This document shows positions 14,365 through 22,338 of a stretch of DNA of 33,771 nt, in pieces. Each line of letters begins with the position of its first letter. Position 1 is the stretch's first letter. The position numbers and the translations under genes were made by a program. The DNA is from Candidatus Sordicultor fermentans. Its GTDB lineage: Bacteria > Atribacterota > Atribacteria > Atribacterales > Caldatribacteriaceae. The DNA lies in NCBI GenBank assembly GCA_002385475.1, contig DGDO01000042.1, positions 1 to 33,771 on the forward strand, given 5' to 3'. The notes below the pieces were generated by a model. It was not told where the DNA came from and did not search any database. It was given only the letters and a program-made list of their open reading frames with translations.

Positions 14365-15454
14365 AGTGGAAGATAAAGCCATGGTTTTAGTTCTTATTGC
14401 TCTTTCCCTCATTGGGGTATTGGCAGTATATAGTGTTGACCCCTTGCGAGGAGAGGGATGGGGAGAAAGCTTATTTAGTAGACAAATTATCTGGAACTTA
14501 ATTGGCTGGGTAGCCTTTCTCTTCTTCAGTCAGATAGACTACTATCAATTGGTAAAAAGAGGATGGCTCTGGTATTTTTTAATGGTTTTATCTCTGGGAG
14601 CAGTTCTAATTTTTGGAGAAGGCGATGAAACAGGTTCTCGTCGGTGGCTTTTTTCTCAATCGGTACAACCTTCAGAAGGAGCGAAAGTCGCCCTGGCTTT
14701 ATTTCTGGCTCATTATTTTTCTGAGCAGAGGGAAAGCTTTGACTTCTGGCAGCTTCTCATTAAAAGTGGAATACTTTCTTTTATCCCTCTGGTGCTTATT
14801 TTTGAGGAGCCGGATTTAGGGTCTTCTCTGGTTTTACTGGTTATCTGGTTAGGAGCGTTGTTTGTTTGTGGTTTTAGTGCTAAGAAATGGGCAGTAATAG
14901 GAGGAATAGGAGGGGGGCTTTTACCTCTTTCCTGGGTTTTCTTGGAGGATTACCAAAAAGATAGGTTGCTCTCTTTTATTGATCCAGGGAGAGACCCTTT
15001 AGGTAGCGGATACCATATTTTACAGTCACAAATTGCCATTGGAGCAGGGGGTTTTACCGGGCAAGGCTGGCTTTCTGGCACTCAGAGTCAACTGTATTTC
15101 TTGCCTGCCCGGCACACTGATTTCATTTTTGCTTCCTGGTGTGAACAACTGGGATTTTTAGGAGGAATGGTAATAATATTTTTACTGGGGCTCCTATCCT
15201 ATCTTTTTCTGGTTGTAGCTCTCCGCTCTCCTAATTTAGAAGGAAAGATTTTAGCTTCTCTTCTGGGAATAAGCCTTATTTTTCAGTGGACAGTGAATAT
15301 AGGTATAAACCTGGGAGTTATGCCAGTTACCGGCATTGCTCTGCCTTTTATAAGCTATGGAGGAAGCTCGCTGGTGGTAAATTTAGCCTCGGCTGGTCTG
15401 GTTTATAATATTAGTAAAAGTGGAGGTAAGGAAAGCTGGAAATTGTGGATTTAG
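14354..15454 (+). CDS. rodA: Peptidoglycan glycosyltransferase RodA (SEDS family)
   Basis: A SEDS polymerase of about 366 residues with about ten membrane segments. GTG 14354 is preferred because GAGGAGG (14342-14348) is five bases upstream; TTG 14321 would extend it by 11 residues with no better site. Family landmarks: ETGSRRWL, EEPDLGSSLVLL with the catalytic-type aspartate, GQGWLSGTQSQLYFLPARHTDFIFA, and GVMPVTGIALPFISYGGSS. It polymerises lipid II into glycan strands and partners PBP2 from the overlapping mrdA gene. RodA rather than FtsW is chosen from this neighbourhood. The gene overlaps mrdA by 11 bases and the next gene by 10. Confidence 0.94.
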   Translation: MENKVEDKAMVLVLIALSLIGVLAVYSVDPLRGEGWGESLFSRQIIWNLIGWVAFLFFSQIDYYQLVKRGWLWYFLMVLSLGAVLIFGEGDETGSRRWLFSQSVQPSEGAKVALALFLAHYFSEQRESFDFWQLLIKSGILSFIPLVLIFEEPDLGSSLVLLVIWLGALFVCGFSAKKWAVIGGIGGGLLPLSWVFLEDYQKDRLLSFIDPGRDPLGSGYHILQSQIAIGAGGFTGQGWLSGTQSQLYFLPARHTDFIFASWCEQLGFLGGMVIIFLLGLLSYLFLVVALRSPNLEGKILASLLGISLIFQWTVNIGINLGVMPVTGIALPFISYGGSSLVVNLASAGLVYNISKSGGKESWKLWI

Positions 15455-17229
15455 AAAAAACCCTATCACGGCAGGAAATGCTCTCTATTAGTAAACCGGC
15501 ACGCTATATAGGGAGAGAATGGAATATAAGTCTGAAAAAAAAGGAAGATGTTGAAATATCTGTGGCTTTAGCTTTTCCCGACCTTTATGAGATAGGAATG
15601 TCTCACCTGGGACTGAAAATCCTTTACTATATTCTCAATTCTCTTCCTGGAGTCAGGGCAGAGAGAGCTTTTGCTCCCTGGCCGGATATGGGAAAAATGA
15701 TGAAAGAAAAAAACATTCCTCTTTACTCTTTAGAAAACAAAATTCCTCTTCGTAACTTTGACGCGGTAGGGATAAGCTTGCAACATGAATTGAATTATAC
15801 TAATGTCTTATATCTTCTGGATCTGGCTGGCATACCTCTGCGGAGTGAAGAACGAGGAGAAGAATTTCCTCTAATTTTAGGAGGAGGACCTTGTGCTTTT
15901 AACCCTGAACCTGTATCTCCTTTTTTTGATGTCTTCTTGCTTGGAGAAGGAGAAGAAGCGATAGTGGAAATAGTGGAAATATTAAGGGTTATGAAGGGTG
16001 AGAAGCGAAGCGATGTTTTGTCAGAGTTAGCTAAAATAGAGGGTTGTTATGTTCCCCTCCTTTATTCAGTTTCTTATCATCCTGATGGAAAAATAAAAAA
16101 TATTTCTCCTTCTCGAGTGGTGAGAAAAAGATGGGTGAAAAATCTTGATGGCGCTCCTTATCCTCAAAAAATCATAGTTCCTTATCTTAATATTGTCCAT
16201 GACCGGATTCCTCTGGAAATAGCTCGAGGTTGCACTCGGGGATGCCGTTTCTGCCAGGCGGGAATGATTTATCGTCCTCACCGGGAGCGTTCCCCTGAGA
16301 AGGTGATAGAATTAGCAGAAAAACTGGTAAAAAGCACCGGATATGAAGAAGTTTCTCTACTTTCTTTGAGCAGTACTGACTATTCAGCTATTGAATATCT
16401 GGTTAGAGATTTGTCTTTTAGATTAAAAGAGTCTAAAGTAAATGTTTCTCTTCCCTCGCTGCGAATGGATGCTTTTTCCGTGGAAGTAGCTCAGTCTTTG
16501 CAAGAGGTACGTCGCAGTGGCTTAACCTTCGCTCCTGAAGCGGGTAGCGAAAGACTGCGGCGAGTTATTAATAAAGGCTTGACTGATGAGGACATTTTTC
16601 AAACGGTAGAAAAAACTTTTTCTTCGGGATGGAGGGAAGTAAAACTCTATTTCATGATTGGTCTTCCCGGAGAAAGGGAAGAGGACATAAGAGATATCGC
16701 TAATTTAGTAAAAGAGATTTTAGGTCGGGGAAAGAAAAAAGGAGTGCATCTCGGTATCTCTGCCTTTATTCCTAAATCTCATACTCCTTTTCAATGGACA
16801 AAACAGGAGGAGATAAAATCTCTGGAGGAAAAAATGGCTATTCTTCATTCTCTTTTACGCCCTCTGGGTCGCCGAGTTCGTTATAATTGGTCAGATTTCG
16901 AGGTAAATCTGGTGGAAGGAGCGCTGAGCCGGGGAGACCGGCGAATTTCTTCGGTTATCGAGCGAGTGTATCGAAAAGGCGGTGTGATGGACAACTGGAG
17001 AGAGTTTTTTTCTCTCCGGCGGTGGCAAGAAGGATTTGAAGAGGAAGGATTGGATTTAAATTTTTATACTCACCGGGAACGAGATAGAGAAGAAATTTTC
17101 CCGTGGGAACATCTTTCCCCGGGAGTGAGTAAAGATTTTCTATGGAAAGAATATCAGTTATCTCAAGAAGAAAAAATAACTCCTCCCTGTCAGGAAGGAA
17201 AGAATTGCTATAATTGTGGAGTCTGCTGA
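15445..17229 (+). CDS. B12-binding-domain radical SAM protein (TIGR03960 type)
   Basis: A 594-residue radical SAM protein of the family usually found immediately upstream of a TIGR03936 gene and RNase G. The N-terminal part (ALAFPDLYEIGMSHLGLKIL, then LGGGPCAFNPEP and LLGEGEEAIVEI) is a cobalamin-binding-like Rossmann domain. The radical SAM cluster motif is ARGCTRGCRFCQAG at about residues 263-276, followed by LRRVINKGLTDEDI and YFMIGLPGE. The chain ends in a cysteine-rich tail (CQEGKNCYNCGVC). The reaction is unknown. The start is GTG 15445, overlapping rodA. In several lineages this gene and the next are one fused protein; here they are split by a stop with one base between them, so close functional coupling is likely. 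Confidence 0.88.
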   Translation: MDLEKTLSRQEMLSISKPARYIGREWNISLKKKEDVEISVALAFPDLYEIGMSHLGLKILYYILNSLPGVRAERAFAPWPDMGKMMKEKNIPLYSLENKIPLRNFDAVGISLQHELNYTNVLYLLDLAGIPLRSEERGEEFPLILGGGPCAFNPEPVSPFFDVFLLGEGEEAIVEIVEILRVMKGEKRSDVLSELAKIEGCYVPLLYSVSYHPDGKIKNISPSRVVRKRWVKNLDGAPYPQKIIVPYLNIVHDRIPLEIARGCTRGCRFCQAGMIYRPHRERSPEKVIELAEKLVKSTGYEEVSLLSLSSTDYSAIEYLVRDLSFRLKESKVNVSLPSLRMDAFSVEVAQSLQEVRRSGLTFAPEAGSERLRRVINKGLTDEDIFQTVEKTFSSGWREVKLYFMIGLPGEREEDIRDIANLVKEILGRGKKKGVHLGISAFIPKSHTPFQWTKQEEIKSLEEKMAILHSLLRPLGRRVRYNWSDFEVNLVEGALSRGDRRISSVIERVYRKGGVMDNWREFFSLRRWQEGFEEEGLDLNFYTHRERDREEIFPWEHLSPGVSKDFLWKEYQLSQEEKITPPCQEGKNCYNCGVC

Positions 17230-17230
17230 T

Positions 17231-17800
17231 ATGGATAAATTTCGCTATCGAGTGAAACATCAAAAAATAGCTCCTTTCCATTTTATTTCTCAGTTAGATT
17301 TGAGTCGTCTATGGAGTAGAGCTTTCCGCCGGGCAGGGCTTCCAGTTGCTTATTCTCAAGGCTTTAATCCTCGCCCTCTTCTTTCTTTTGGTCCGGCGCT
17401 GCCCTTAGGGGTAGAGAGCAGGGCAGAATACTGGGATGTTTTTCTCTATCAAGAGCTATCTCCGGAGGAGATATTAATGATTTTGAATAGAGAAGTGCTT
17501 TCTGAACTAAAAGCCGAGGAAGCAAACATTCTTCCCCTGTCTTTCCCTTCTATTAGCCGGTCTATGAAGGGAGTGCGTTACTCCTATTATTTTTCTCAAT
17601 CAATAGAGGAGAAAGCAGGGTTGAGCCCGGATATGGGGATAGAAGAAGAAAAAAGAGAAGTGGTTGGGGAATTATTTGTGGTATTATTCCTTTTTAAAGA
17701 AGAAAAGATATTATATAGCCCCGCGAAATGGGCAGAAATACTAAGAAAAGAATGGGGTGAAAGCCCTGTAAGGATAGTTAAAGAAGAGGTTTTATGGTAG
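17231..17800 (+). CDS. TIGR03936/DUF2344 family protein
   Basis: A 189-residue protein of the DUF2344/TIGR03936 family, the usual partner of the radical SAM gene directly upstream. Recognisable features are the opening YRVKHQKIAPFHFISQLDL, the RAFRRAGLPVAYSQGFNPRP motif and the LSFGPALPLGVESRAEYWD strand. I choose ATG 17231, one base after the upstream stop, with GGAG (17218-17221) nine bases before it; GTG 17216 is the in-frame alternative. Function is not established. Context next to RNase G and ribosomal protein genes suggests an RNA or translation-linked modification, which is inference only. Confidence 0.85.
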   Translation: MDKFRYRVKHQKIAPFHFISQLDLSRLWSRAFRRAGLPVAYSQGFNPRPLLSFGPALPLGVESRAEYWDVFLYQELSPEEILMILNREVLSELKAEEANILPLSFPSISRSMKGVRYSYYFSQSIEEKAGLSPDMGIEEEKREVVGELFVVLFLFKEEKILYSPAKWAEILRKEWGESPVRIVKEEVLW

Positions 17801-17816
17801 AACGGAGGTTGAATAA

Positions 17817-19298
17817 TTGAAGAAAGAAATCGTAATTGATATGTCGGAGATAGAAACAAGAGCAGCTCTCTTAGAGGAGGGAAAAGTAGTTGAATTTTTT
17901 TTCGATCGAGCCACTCAATCTCGCTTGGTTGGCAATATCTTCAAGGGAGTAGTAGAAAATGTTCTTCCCGGCATTCAATCAGCTTTTGTGAATATTGGTT
18001 TGGATAAGAATGCTTTTCTTTTCGTTGGCGATATGCTTCTGGATGATAAGAATAAAGCGCAGAAGGTTGAAGAGCTGGTGCGCTCTGGCGAAGAAATAGT
18101 AGTGCAAGTGACCAAAGAACCTATGGGAACTAAAGGAGCGCGGATAAGCACTAAAATTTCTTTACCTGGGAGATACGTGGTTTTGATGCCCGGTATAGAT
18201 ACGGTAGGGATTTCCCATCGAATAGGGTCAGCAGAAGAGCGAGAAAGATTGAAAAAAGCATTAGAAAGGTTGAGACCGGTGGATGTAGGCATAATAGCAC
18301 GGACAGCGGCAGAGGGGGTAAGTCCTGAAAAGCTGAAAGAGGATATAGATAGTCTGCTTCGACTGTGGGATAGAATTTTAAAAAAAGCTGAAATTATGTC
18401 TGCGCCCTGTGCTCTTTATGAAGAAGCCAGTCTCGTCTATACTTTGGTTCGGGATGTGCTGGATGAAGAAGTGGAGAGTGTCTGGATTAATTCTTTTTTT
18501 GGTTACCAGAAGATAAAGGACTTTGTGGATTCCATCGCTCCCTCTTTGAGCAACCGGGTTAAACTTTTTGAAGGTCGGGAGAATATATTTGAACACTTCG
18601 GGCTTAATCGAGAAATAGAGAAGGCTTTAAGCCGGAGAGTTTGGTTGAAAAGTGGAGGATATTTAGTTTTTGATCGAGCTGAAGCTATGACCGTTGTGGA
18701 TGTAAACACTGGTAAGTTTGTGGGAAAGGGAAACTTGCAAGAGACCATTTTTAAGACCAATATGGAGGCGGCAGAAGAAATTGCCCGTCAGGTGAGATTG
18801 CGAGATATAGGAGGTATAATCCTCGTTGATTTTATTGATATGGAAAAAAAGGAACACCGCCGACAGGTGGTGAGAAAATTAGAGGAAGCCCTCTTGAAGG
18901 ATAGAAGCCGCTGCACAGTGGTAGAGATGAGTGAATTGGGTCTGGTAGAAATGACCAGAAAAAGATTGAGAAAAGAGATAGATTCCTTTTTACGAGAGCC
19001 TTGTTCTTTCTGCGAGGGAGAGGGAAGAATATTGTCTCTGGAAACTATAGCAGTTAATTTTTTGCGAAAGCTGGAGGAAATATGCAGCAATACCTCTTCT
19101 TCTACACTGGCATTTTCAGTAGGAGAGGAATTGGGAGAGTATCTCCAGGAAGAGGGGCAAAAGTTTCTGGACAATTTAAAAAAATTATACGGTAAGGAAA
19201 TACTGTGGAAAATAGACCCATCTCTTGCTCCTCGCCGGTATAACATCATCGGGGTTGGCAGTGAAGAGATTCGGGAAAAAATGGAGAAGGTTATTTGA
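17817..19298 (+). CDS. rng: Ribonuclease G/E
   Basis: A 493-residue RNase E/G family endoribonuclease, close to RNase G in length and lacking the long RNase E scaffold tail. An S1 RNA-binding domain occupies residues about 35-115 (GNIFKGVVENVLPGIQSAFV). Catalytic metal-binding aspartates are D295 (TVVDVNTGKFVG) and D338 (ILVDFIDM), with the same 43-residue spacing as D303/D346 of E. coli RNase E. A zinc-link CSFC follows in REPCSFCEGEGR. It starts at TTG 17817 with CGGAGG eight bases upstream. It matures rRNA and tRNA and decays mRNA in the cytoplasm. The 3' end overlaps a candidate promoter for rplU. Confidence 0.95.
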   Translation: MKKEIVIDMSEIETRAALLEEGKVVEFFFDRATQSRLVGNIFKGVVENVLPGIQSAFVNIGLDKNAFLFVGDMLLDDKNKAQKVEELVRSGEEIVVQVTKEPMGTKGARISTKISLPGRYVVLMPGIDTVGISHRIGSAEERERLKKALERLRPVDVGIIARTAAEGVSPEKLKEDIDSLLRLWDRILKKAEIMSAPCALYEEASLVYTLVRDVLDEEVESVWINSFFGYQKIKDFVDSIAPSLSNRVKLFEGRENIFEHFGLNREIEKALSRRVWLKSGGYLVFDRAEAMTVVDVNTGKFVGKGNLQETIFKTNMEAAEEIARQVRLRDIGGIILVDFIDMEKKEHRRQVVRKLEEALLKDRSRCTVVEMSELGLVEMTRKRLRKEIDSFLREPCSFCEGEGRILSLETIAVNFLRKLEEICSNTSSSTLAFSVGEELGEYLQEEGQKFLDNLKKLYGKEILWKIDPSLAPRRYNIIGVGSEEIREKMEKVI

Positions 19299-19324
19299 CT
19301 AAATTCCAATTTCTATGGTAAATT
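19295..19324 (+). promoter_or_regulatory. Candidate sigma-70-type promoter for rplU-rpmA-obg
   Basis: TTGACT (19295-19300, five of six to the -35 consensus) and TAAATT (19319-19324, four of six to the -10) are separated by 18 bases. The -35 covers the rng stop codon. It would give rplU a leader of roughly 20 bases. Judged by eye only. Confidence 0.4.
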
Positions 19325-19351
19325 CTTTATCGTTCTCTGGAGGTGAGGATC

Positions 19352-19666
19352 ATGTTTGCTATTATTGAGGCGCAGGGAAAACAGTACAAGGTGCAAGAAG
19401 GAAGTATAATTAAGCTGGATAGCTGGTTGCCACAGGAAGAGGAAGAGGTGGTTTTTGATCGGGTGCTTATGTGGAAAAAAGATGATGCACTGGAAGTGGG
19501 AAAGCCTTACGTAGAAGGAGCAAGAGTAACCGGAAAAGTTCTTAGAAGAGGCAAGGATAAAAAGGTAGTGGTGTTTAAATATAAACCTAAGGTGAATTAT
19601 CGGAAAAAAACCGGTCATCGTCAGCCTATTACTTTGGTGCGTATTGAAAAAATAGAAGGGGAGTGA
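19352..19666 (+). CDS. rplU: 50S ribosomal protein L21
   Basis: A 104-residue L21 of normal length. It opens with FAIIEAQGKQYKVQEGSIIKL and ends in the rRNA-binding basic segment KYKPKVNYRKKTGHRQP, both diagnostic. ATG 19352 is preferred since GGAGG (19339-19343) sits eight bases upstream; GTG 19343 overlaps that site. It binds 23S rRNA near L20. rpmA follows four bases after the stop without the ysxB/prp protease gene that clostridial genomes usually place between them. Confidence 0.97.
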   Translation: MFAIIEAQGKQYKVQEGSIIKLDSWLPQEEEEVVFDRVLMWKKDDALEVGKPYVEGARVTGKVLRRGKDKKVVVFKYKPKVNYRKKTGHRQPITLVRIEKIEGE

Positions 19667-19670
19667 AACT

Positions 19671-19931
19671 ATGGCTCGTAAAAAAGCGGGAGGAAGCGCG
19701 CGTAATGGTAGAGATAGTAATTCCAAACGTTTGGGAGTAAAGGTTTATGGCGGACAATTCGTTAAAGCCGGGGGGATTATTGTTCGCCAGCGAGGCACTA
19801 GGGTTCATCCTGGAGTTAATGTAGGTAGAGGTAAAGACGATACTCTTTTTGCTCTCTGTGATGGATATGTGGTTTTTGAGGATAGGAAAAATAGAAAGCA
19901 GGTCTCCGTTTTTTCTGAAAGTATGAGTTAA
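19671..19931 (+). CDS. rpmA: 50S ribosomal protein L27
   Basis: An 86-residue L27, whose N-terminus reaches the peptidyl transferase centre. It begins MARKKAGGSARNGRDSNSKR, the short form that needs only methionine removal. The cleavable extension (MLxxDLQFFA-type) of many Firmicutes, cut by the Prp protease, is absent, matching the missing prp gene. The rest is canonical (LGVKVYGGQFVKAGGIIVRQ, GTRVHPGVNVGRGKDDTLFA). Confidence 0.97.
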   Translation: MARKKAGGSARNGRDSNSKRLGVKVYGGQFVKAGGIIVRQRGTRVHPGVNVGRGKDDTLFALCDGYVVFEDRKNRKQVSVFSESMS

Positions 19932-19945
19932 GGCGAGGAGAGTAA

Positions 19946-21214
19946 TTGTTTGTAGATAGAGTTGTTATCAGGGTGCAGGGAGGCAGGGGAGGAGACGGAG
20001 CGATTAGCTTTCGGCGGGAGAAATATATTCCTCGGGGTGGGCCAGATGGCGGAAAAGGAGGAGAAGGAGGAAGAGTTTTTCTCCGTGCCTCTTCTCACAG
20101 AGAGACTCTCCGGGGTTTAGCTTTTTCTCCTTTATACCAGGCTCCTTCTGGAGAAGGAGGTAAGGGTAGAAGGCAAGAAGGTAGAAAAGGCGAAGATTTA
20201 GTGATTGAGGTTCCCCGAGGAACGCAGGTTTTTGATAACCAGACAGGAGAATTAATTGCCGACCTTCTTTATCCGGGAATGGAAGTAATGGTTGCCCGAG
20301 GAGGAAGAGGAGGGAAAGGGAACGTTTCTTTTGCTTCTCCCGATAATCGGACTCCTCGAATGGCGCAAAAAGGAGAAGAGGGGGAGGAGCGAGAGCTTCG
20401 CCTGGAATTAAAGTTGTTTGCCGATGTGGGTTTAGTGGGATTGCCTAATGCTGGTAAATCCACTCTCCTTTCCCGAATGAGCAAAGCGAAGTCTCCCGTA
20501 GCTCCTTATCCTTTCTCTACCCGGGAACCATTTTTAGGGACAGTGGGCGAAGGTGAAGAAAAATTTGTTTTGCTGGATATCCCGGCAATTGTAGAGGGAG
20601 CAAGCGAGGGAAAGGGATTAGGGAGTGAATTTCTTCGCCATTTAGAGAGGGCATATCTCCTTTTATATGTAATTGATTTATCTTCTTCTTTTTCGGGAAC
20701 TAATCCCCGGGAAGATTTAAGGATTTTACGGGAGGAGTTAAGAAAATATAATTCTCTTCTTGAGGGGAAACCTTTTCTTGTAGTGGCTAACAAGTTAGAC
20801 CTTCCCGGAGCTCGAGAAAATTGGGATAGCTTTAAAAAAACCATAGAAAGAGAGAGAATAGAGGGATGGGGAATATCAGCTCTCTCGGGGGAAGGAGTGG
20901 TTGAGCTTCTCGAGCGAATAAGAGAAATATTAAAAGAGGAGAGAGGGAAAGGGGAGGCAATAGTAGCAAAGGCGGAAATAAAAGAAAAAGATATTTCTCC
21001 AACGATTTATCGTTTTTCTTCCACCTATTTGGAGAAGCTGCTTCAGGAGGCAGATCTTTACCCCGGAGAGGAAGAGGAGTTTTTAAATCGGGAATTAGAA
21101 AAGTCCGGGTTTAAGCGTTATTTATTATCTTTAAAATCCTCAAGTGTAATAGAAGTGGGAGAAAGAAAGTTAGTTTGGAAGGAGAAAAGGTTGAAGTTTT
21201 TAGCTGATGAATAG
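19946..21214 (+). CDS. obg: GTPase Obg (ribosome assembly and stress GTPase)
   Basis: A 422-residue Obg with three domains: the glycine-rich Obg fold (residues 1-157, VQGGRGGDGAISFRREK), the GTPase domain, and a C-terminal OCT domain (ISPTIYRFSSTYLEKLLQEA to the end). G1 is GLPNAGKS, G4 NKLD and G5 SALSG. The G3 motif reads DIPA (211-214) instead of the expected DxxG: an alanine replaces the glycine that contacts the gamma phosphate. The start is TTG 19946 with GAGGAG five bases before it. Obg acts on the 50S subunit and links growth to guanine nucleotides. proB starts inside its stop region (8-base overlap). Confidence 0.95.
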   Translation: MFVDRVVIRVQGGRGGDGAISFRREKYIPRGGPDGGKGGEGGRVFLRASSHRETLRGLAFSPLYQAPSGEGGKGRRQEGRKGEDLVIEVPRGTQVFDNQTGELIADLLYPGMEVMVARGGRGGKGNVSFASPDNRTPRMAQKGEEGEERELRLELKLFADVGLVGLPNAGKSTLLSRMSKAKSPVAPYPFSTREPFLGTVGEGEEKFVLLDIPAIVEGASEGKGLGSEFLRHLERAYLLLYVIDLSSSFSGTNPREDLRILREELRKYNSLLEGKPFLVVANKLDLPGARENWDSFKKTIERERIEGWGISALSGEGVVELLERIREILKEERGKGEAIVAKAEIKEKDISPTIYRFSSTYLEKLLQEADLYPGEEEEFLNRELEKSGFKRYLLSLKSSSVIEVGERKLVWKEKRLKFLADE

Positions 21215-22337
21215 AGAAGAGTTTCAAAAAAATAGCAATTTGATAGTAGTAAAAGTGGGGTCCTCGCTTCTTGTGGATGGGGGTGCTTTACAATTAGATA
21301 AAGTCAGAGAATTAGCTCATAATATAGCCCGCTTAAAAGAAAAAGGGAAAAAAGTTATTCTGGTTTCCTCTGGAGCAGTAGCCTGCGGGATGAGCGTTAT
21401 GGGTTTTACTAAAAAGCGAGGAGGCATTCCGTTTAAACAAGCTATGTCAGCCATCGGACAAAGCGTTTTGATGCAAGCTTACCGCGAAGCTTTCTCCCCA
21501 TTGGGGATACAGGTAGCTCAGATACTTCTGGCACCTGAGGACACTCATAATCGAGTTAAATACCTGAATGCCCGTAATACTTTTGAAGCCCTTCTCCATT
21601 TGGGAGTTCTTCCTGTGGTTAATGAAAACGACTCGGTGGCGGTAGCAGAAATCAAGTTTGGCGACAACGATCGTCTTTCAGCTCTGGTGGCTTCCTTAAT
21701 AGGTGCAGACCTTTTGGTTATTCTCTCTGATGTAGAAGGCCTCTTTACTGCTGACCCTCGTCTTTCGTCTCAGGCCTCGTTAGTGGAGGAAGTAAAAAAG
21801 ATCGATCTGGAGATAGAAGAAATGGCCGGGGGAGAAGGTAATTACTTTTCTACCGGGGGGATGAAGAGTAAAATAATAGCTGCTCGAATGGCCACTCTTT
21901 CCGGGATAGGGGTGATAATCGCTTCGGGTAAAGATTTCTCGGTTCTGCAAGAGATTGGAGAAGGAAAAAAACGGGGCACTTTCTTCTGGCCCGAAGAAAA
22001 GCATCTTCCGGGAAAGAAAAGGTGGATTGCTTTTGCCATGATACCCCGGGGTAGTGTTTTGATAGACAAAGGAGCTAAAAAGGCTATTTTAGATCAGAAG
22101 AGTCTCCTTCCTGCTGGAGTGATTGCAGTAGAAGGAAACTTTGATCTGGGAGATTGCGTAGAAATTTTAGGTCCCTCTCGAGAATTGGTGGGAAGAGGAA
22201 TAACTAATTATTCTTCGGAGGAGCTAAAAAAAATATTAGGCTTGCATACTGATGAAGTGAGGGAAGTTTTAGGAGGGAAAGATTTTGATGAAGAAGTGGT
22301 TCATACTGATAACTTAGTACTTCTGGGAGGAGAGTGA
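21207..22337 (+). CDS. proB: Glutamate 5-kinase
   Basis: A 376-residue ProB, which phosphorylates glutamate with ATP in the first step of proline biosynthesis. An amino-acid kinase domain (IVVKVGSSLLVDGG, VILVSSGAVACGM, VVNENDSVAVAEIKFGDNDRLSA, LLVILSDVEGLFTADPR) is followed by a PUA domain from about residue 280 (RGSVLIDKGAKKAIL, LLPAGVIAVEGNFDLGD). The PUA domain is present in most bacterial enzymes. The ATG overlaps the obg stop, and proA starts one base after the TGA, so the two pathway enzymes are translationally coupled. Confidence 0.97.
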   Translation: MNREEFQKNSNLIVVKVGSSLLVDGGALQLDKVRELAHNIARLKEKGKKVILVSSGAVACGMSVMGFTKKRGGIPFKQAMSAIGQSVLMQAYREAFSPLGIQVAQILLAPEDTHNRVKYLNARNTFEALLHLGVLPVVNENDSVAVAEIKFGDNDRLSALVASLIGADLLVILSDVEGLFTADPRLSSQASLVEEVKKIDLEIEEMAGGEGNYFSTGGMKSKIIAARMATLSGIGVIIASGKDFSVLQEIGEGKKRGTFFWPEEKHLPGKKRWIAFAMIPRGSVLIDKGAKKAILDQKSLLPAGVIAVEGNFDLGDCVEILGPSRELVGRGITNYSSEELKKILGLHTDEVREVLGGKDFDEEVVHTDNLVLLGGE

Positions 22338-22338
22338 T

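Noticed and set aside
18788..19309. Minus-strand open frame of 173 codons
   Set aside because: It lies entirely opposite the conserved 3' half of rng, and its Ser/Arg/Lys-rich composition is the usual shadow of a coding strand.
19313..19726. Minus-strand open frame of 137 codons
   Set aside because: It is antisense to rplU and the start of rpmA, with no conserved motif.
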